A stretch of DNA of 64,000 bases from Flavobacterium limi (GTDB taxonomy: Bacteria > Bacteroidota > Bacteroidia > Flavobacteriales > Flavobacteriaceae). Shown here one piece after another: positions 63,810-64,000 of the stretch (position 1 is the first letter of the stretch; each line of letters starts with the position of its first letter). A program made the position numbers and the translations under genes. The stretch covers positions 310,001 through 374,000 of the forward strand of contig NZ_JAADZV010000004.1 of assembly GCF_010645075.1 (NCBI RefSeq), given 5' to 3'. The notes beneath the pieces were generated by a model, which was not told the origin of the DNA, searched no databases, and worked only from the letters and a program-made list of their open reading frames with translations.

Positions 63810-64000
63810 ATGAATAACCTTTTTTGCAAAAGCCTTCTGTGTGCTTTATCCCTGACTTTTTTTGCCTGTGCAACAAAAATTCCCAAAGAAATTCCCGTTG
63901 GATATGGCTGGAGCAATAATTCAGTTAATACAGTTAAATTCAGAAAAAATGCGGTAACTACTTTTAAAGACCTTCAGTTTACTGCATATTATGATGAAAA
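63810..64000 (+). CDS. BNR-type lipoprotein (3' partial)
   Basis: ATG at 63810 opens a frame that runs off the window. It has a lipobox (LTFFACA) followed by GYGWSNNSVNTVKFRKN and TTFKDLQFTAYYDE, the start of the BNR_4-type propeller family, whose members include glycan lyases and glycosidases. The activity cannot be judged from 63 residues. Confidence 0.7.
   Translation, partial: MNNLFCKSLLCALSLTFFACATKIPKEIPVGYGWSNNSVNTVKFRKNAVTTFKDLQFTAYYDE

Overview
The window reads as chromosome of a Flavobacterium-like member of the Bacteroidota. The evidence is: a protein ending in a type B sorting domain for type IX secretion; several AT-rich promoters with the Bacteroidota -7 box TAnnTTTG and no clear Shine-Dalgarno sites; a 1113-residue SecA preceded by a DUF2795 gene; an rpmB-rpmG-DUF4295 cluster; and BshC. 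I see no rRNA, tRNA, CRISPR array, transposase or phage gene.

Region 1 (1-8.3 kb): the 3' part of a giant repeat-built T9SS adhesin, then a minus-strand unit rtcB-prfH-TPR protein (RNA ligase, release-factor-like rescue protein, helical repeat protein). Upstream of rtcB lie a perfect palindrome and, further up, an unexplained compact element (about 7.9-8.1 kb). That element has its own terminator, a long-range 9-bp stem and a 28-codon reading frame. Region 2 (8.3-23.1 kb) is mostly housekeeping: an MFS transporter, bshC, an acyltransferase-like membrane protein, ndk, a DciA-like protein, lipoproteins, an archaemetzincin-like protease, ftsY, ribosomal proteins L28/L33, cinA, an Hpt protein, a FAH hydrolase, a DEDDh exonuclease and a lipoyl E2 enzyme.

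Region 3 (23.2-46.1 kb) is a complete Wzx/Wzy-type exopolysaccharide or capsule locus, almost all on the minus strand. It holds an outer-membrane barrel, a nucleotidyltransferase, fcl and gmd (GDP-L-fucose), a flippase, a LamG-like protein of unknown role, a pyruvyl-transferase-like protein, several glycosyltransferases, an acetyltransferase, a GT11 fucosyltransferase, a polymerase, an epimerase, the initiating phosphoglycosyltransferase, Wza and Wzc. The facing CpsB-type phosphatase at 24.7-25.4 kb probably opposes the Wzc kinase.

Region 4 (46.6-64 kb) holds a secreted propeller-like protein, an Uup-like ABC-F ATPase, an FKBP lipoprotein, a methyltransferase, a LolD/MacB-type ATPase, a PduO-type adenosyltransferase, DUF2795, secA, a probable metal-uptake unit (Cys-bearing membrane protein, TonB-dependent receptor, PepSY membrane protein), two LVIVD-type lipoproteins, trmH and the start of a BNR-type lipoprotein.

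Two non-coding structures stand out besides the 8-kb element. One is a family of three REP-like hairpin elements (about 14.3, 17.5 and 59.8 kb) whose inner stem changes sequence but keeps pairing. The other is a perfect 28-bp inverted repeat enclosing the ndk terminator.
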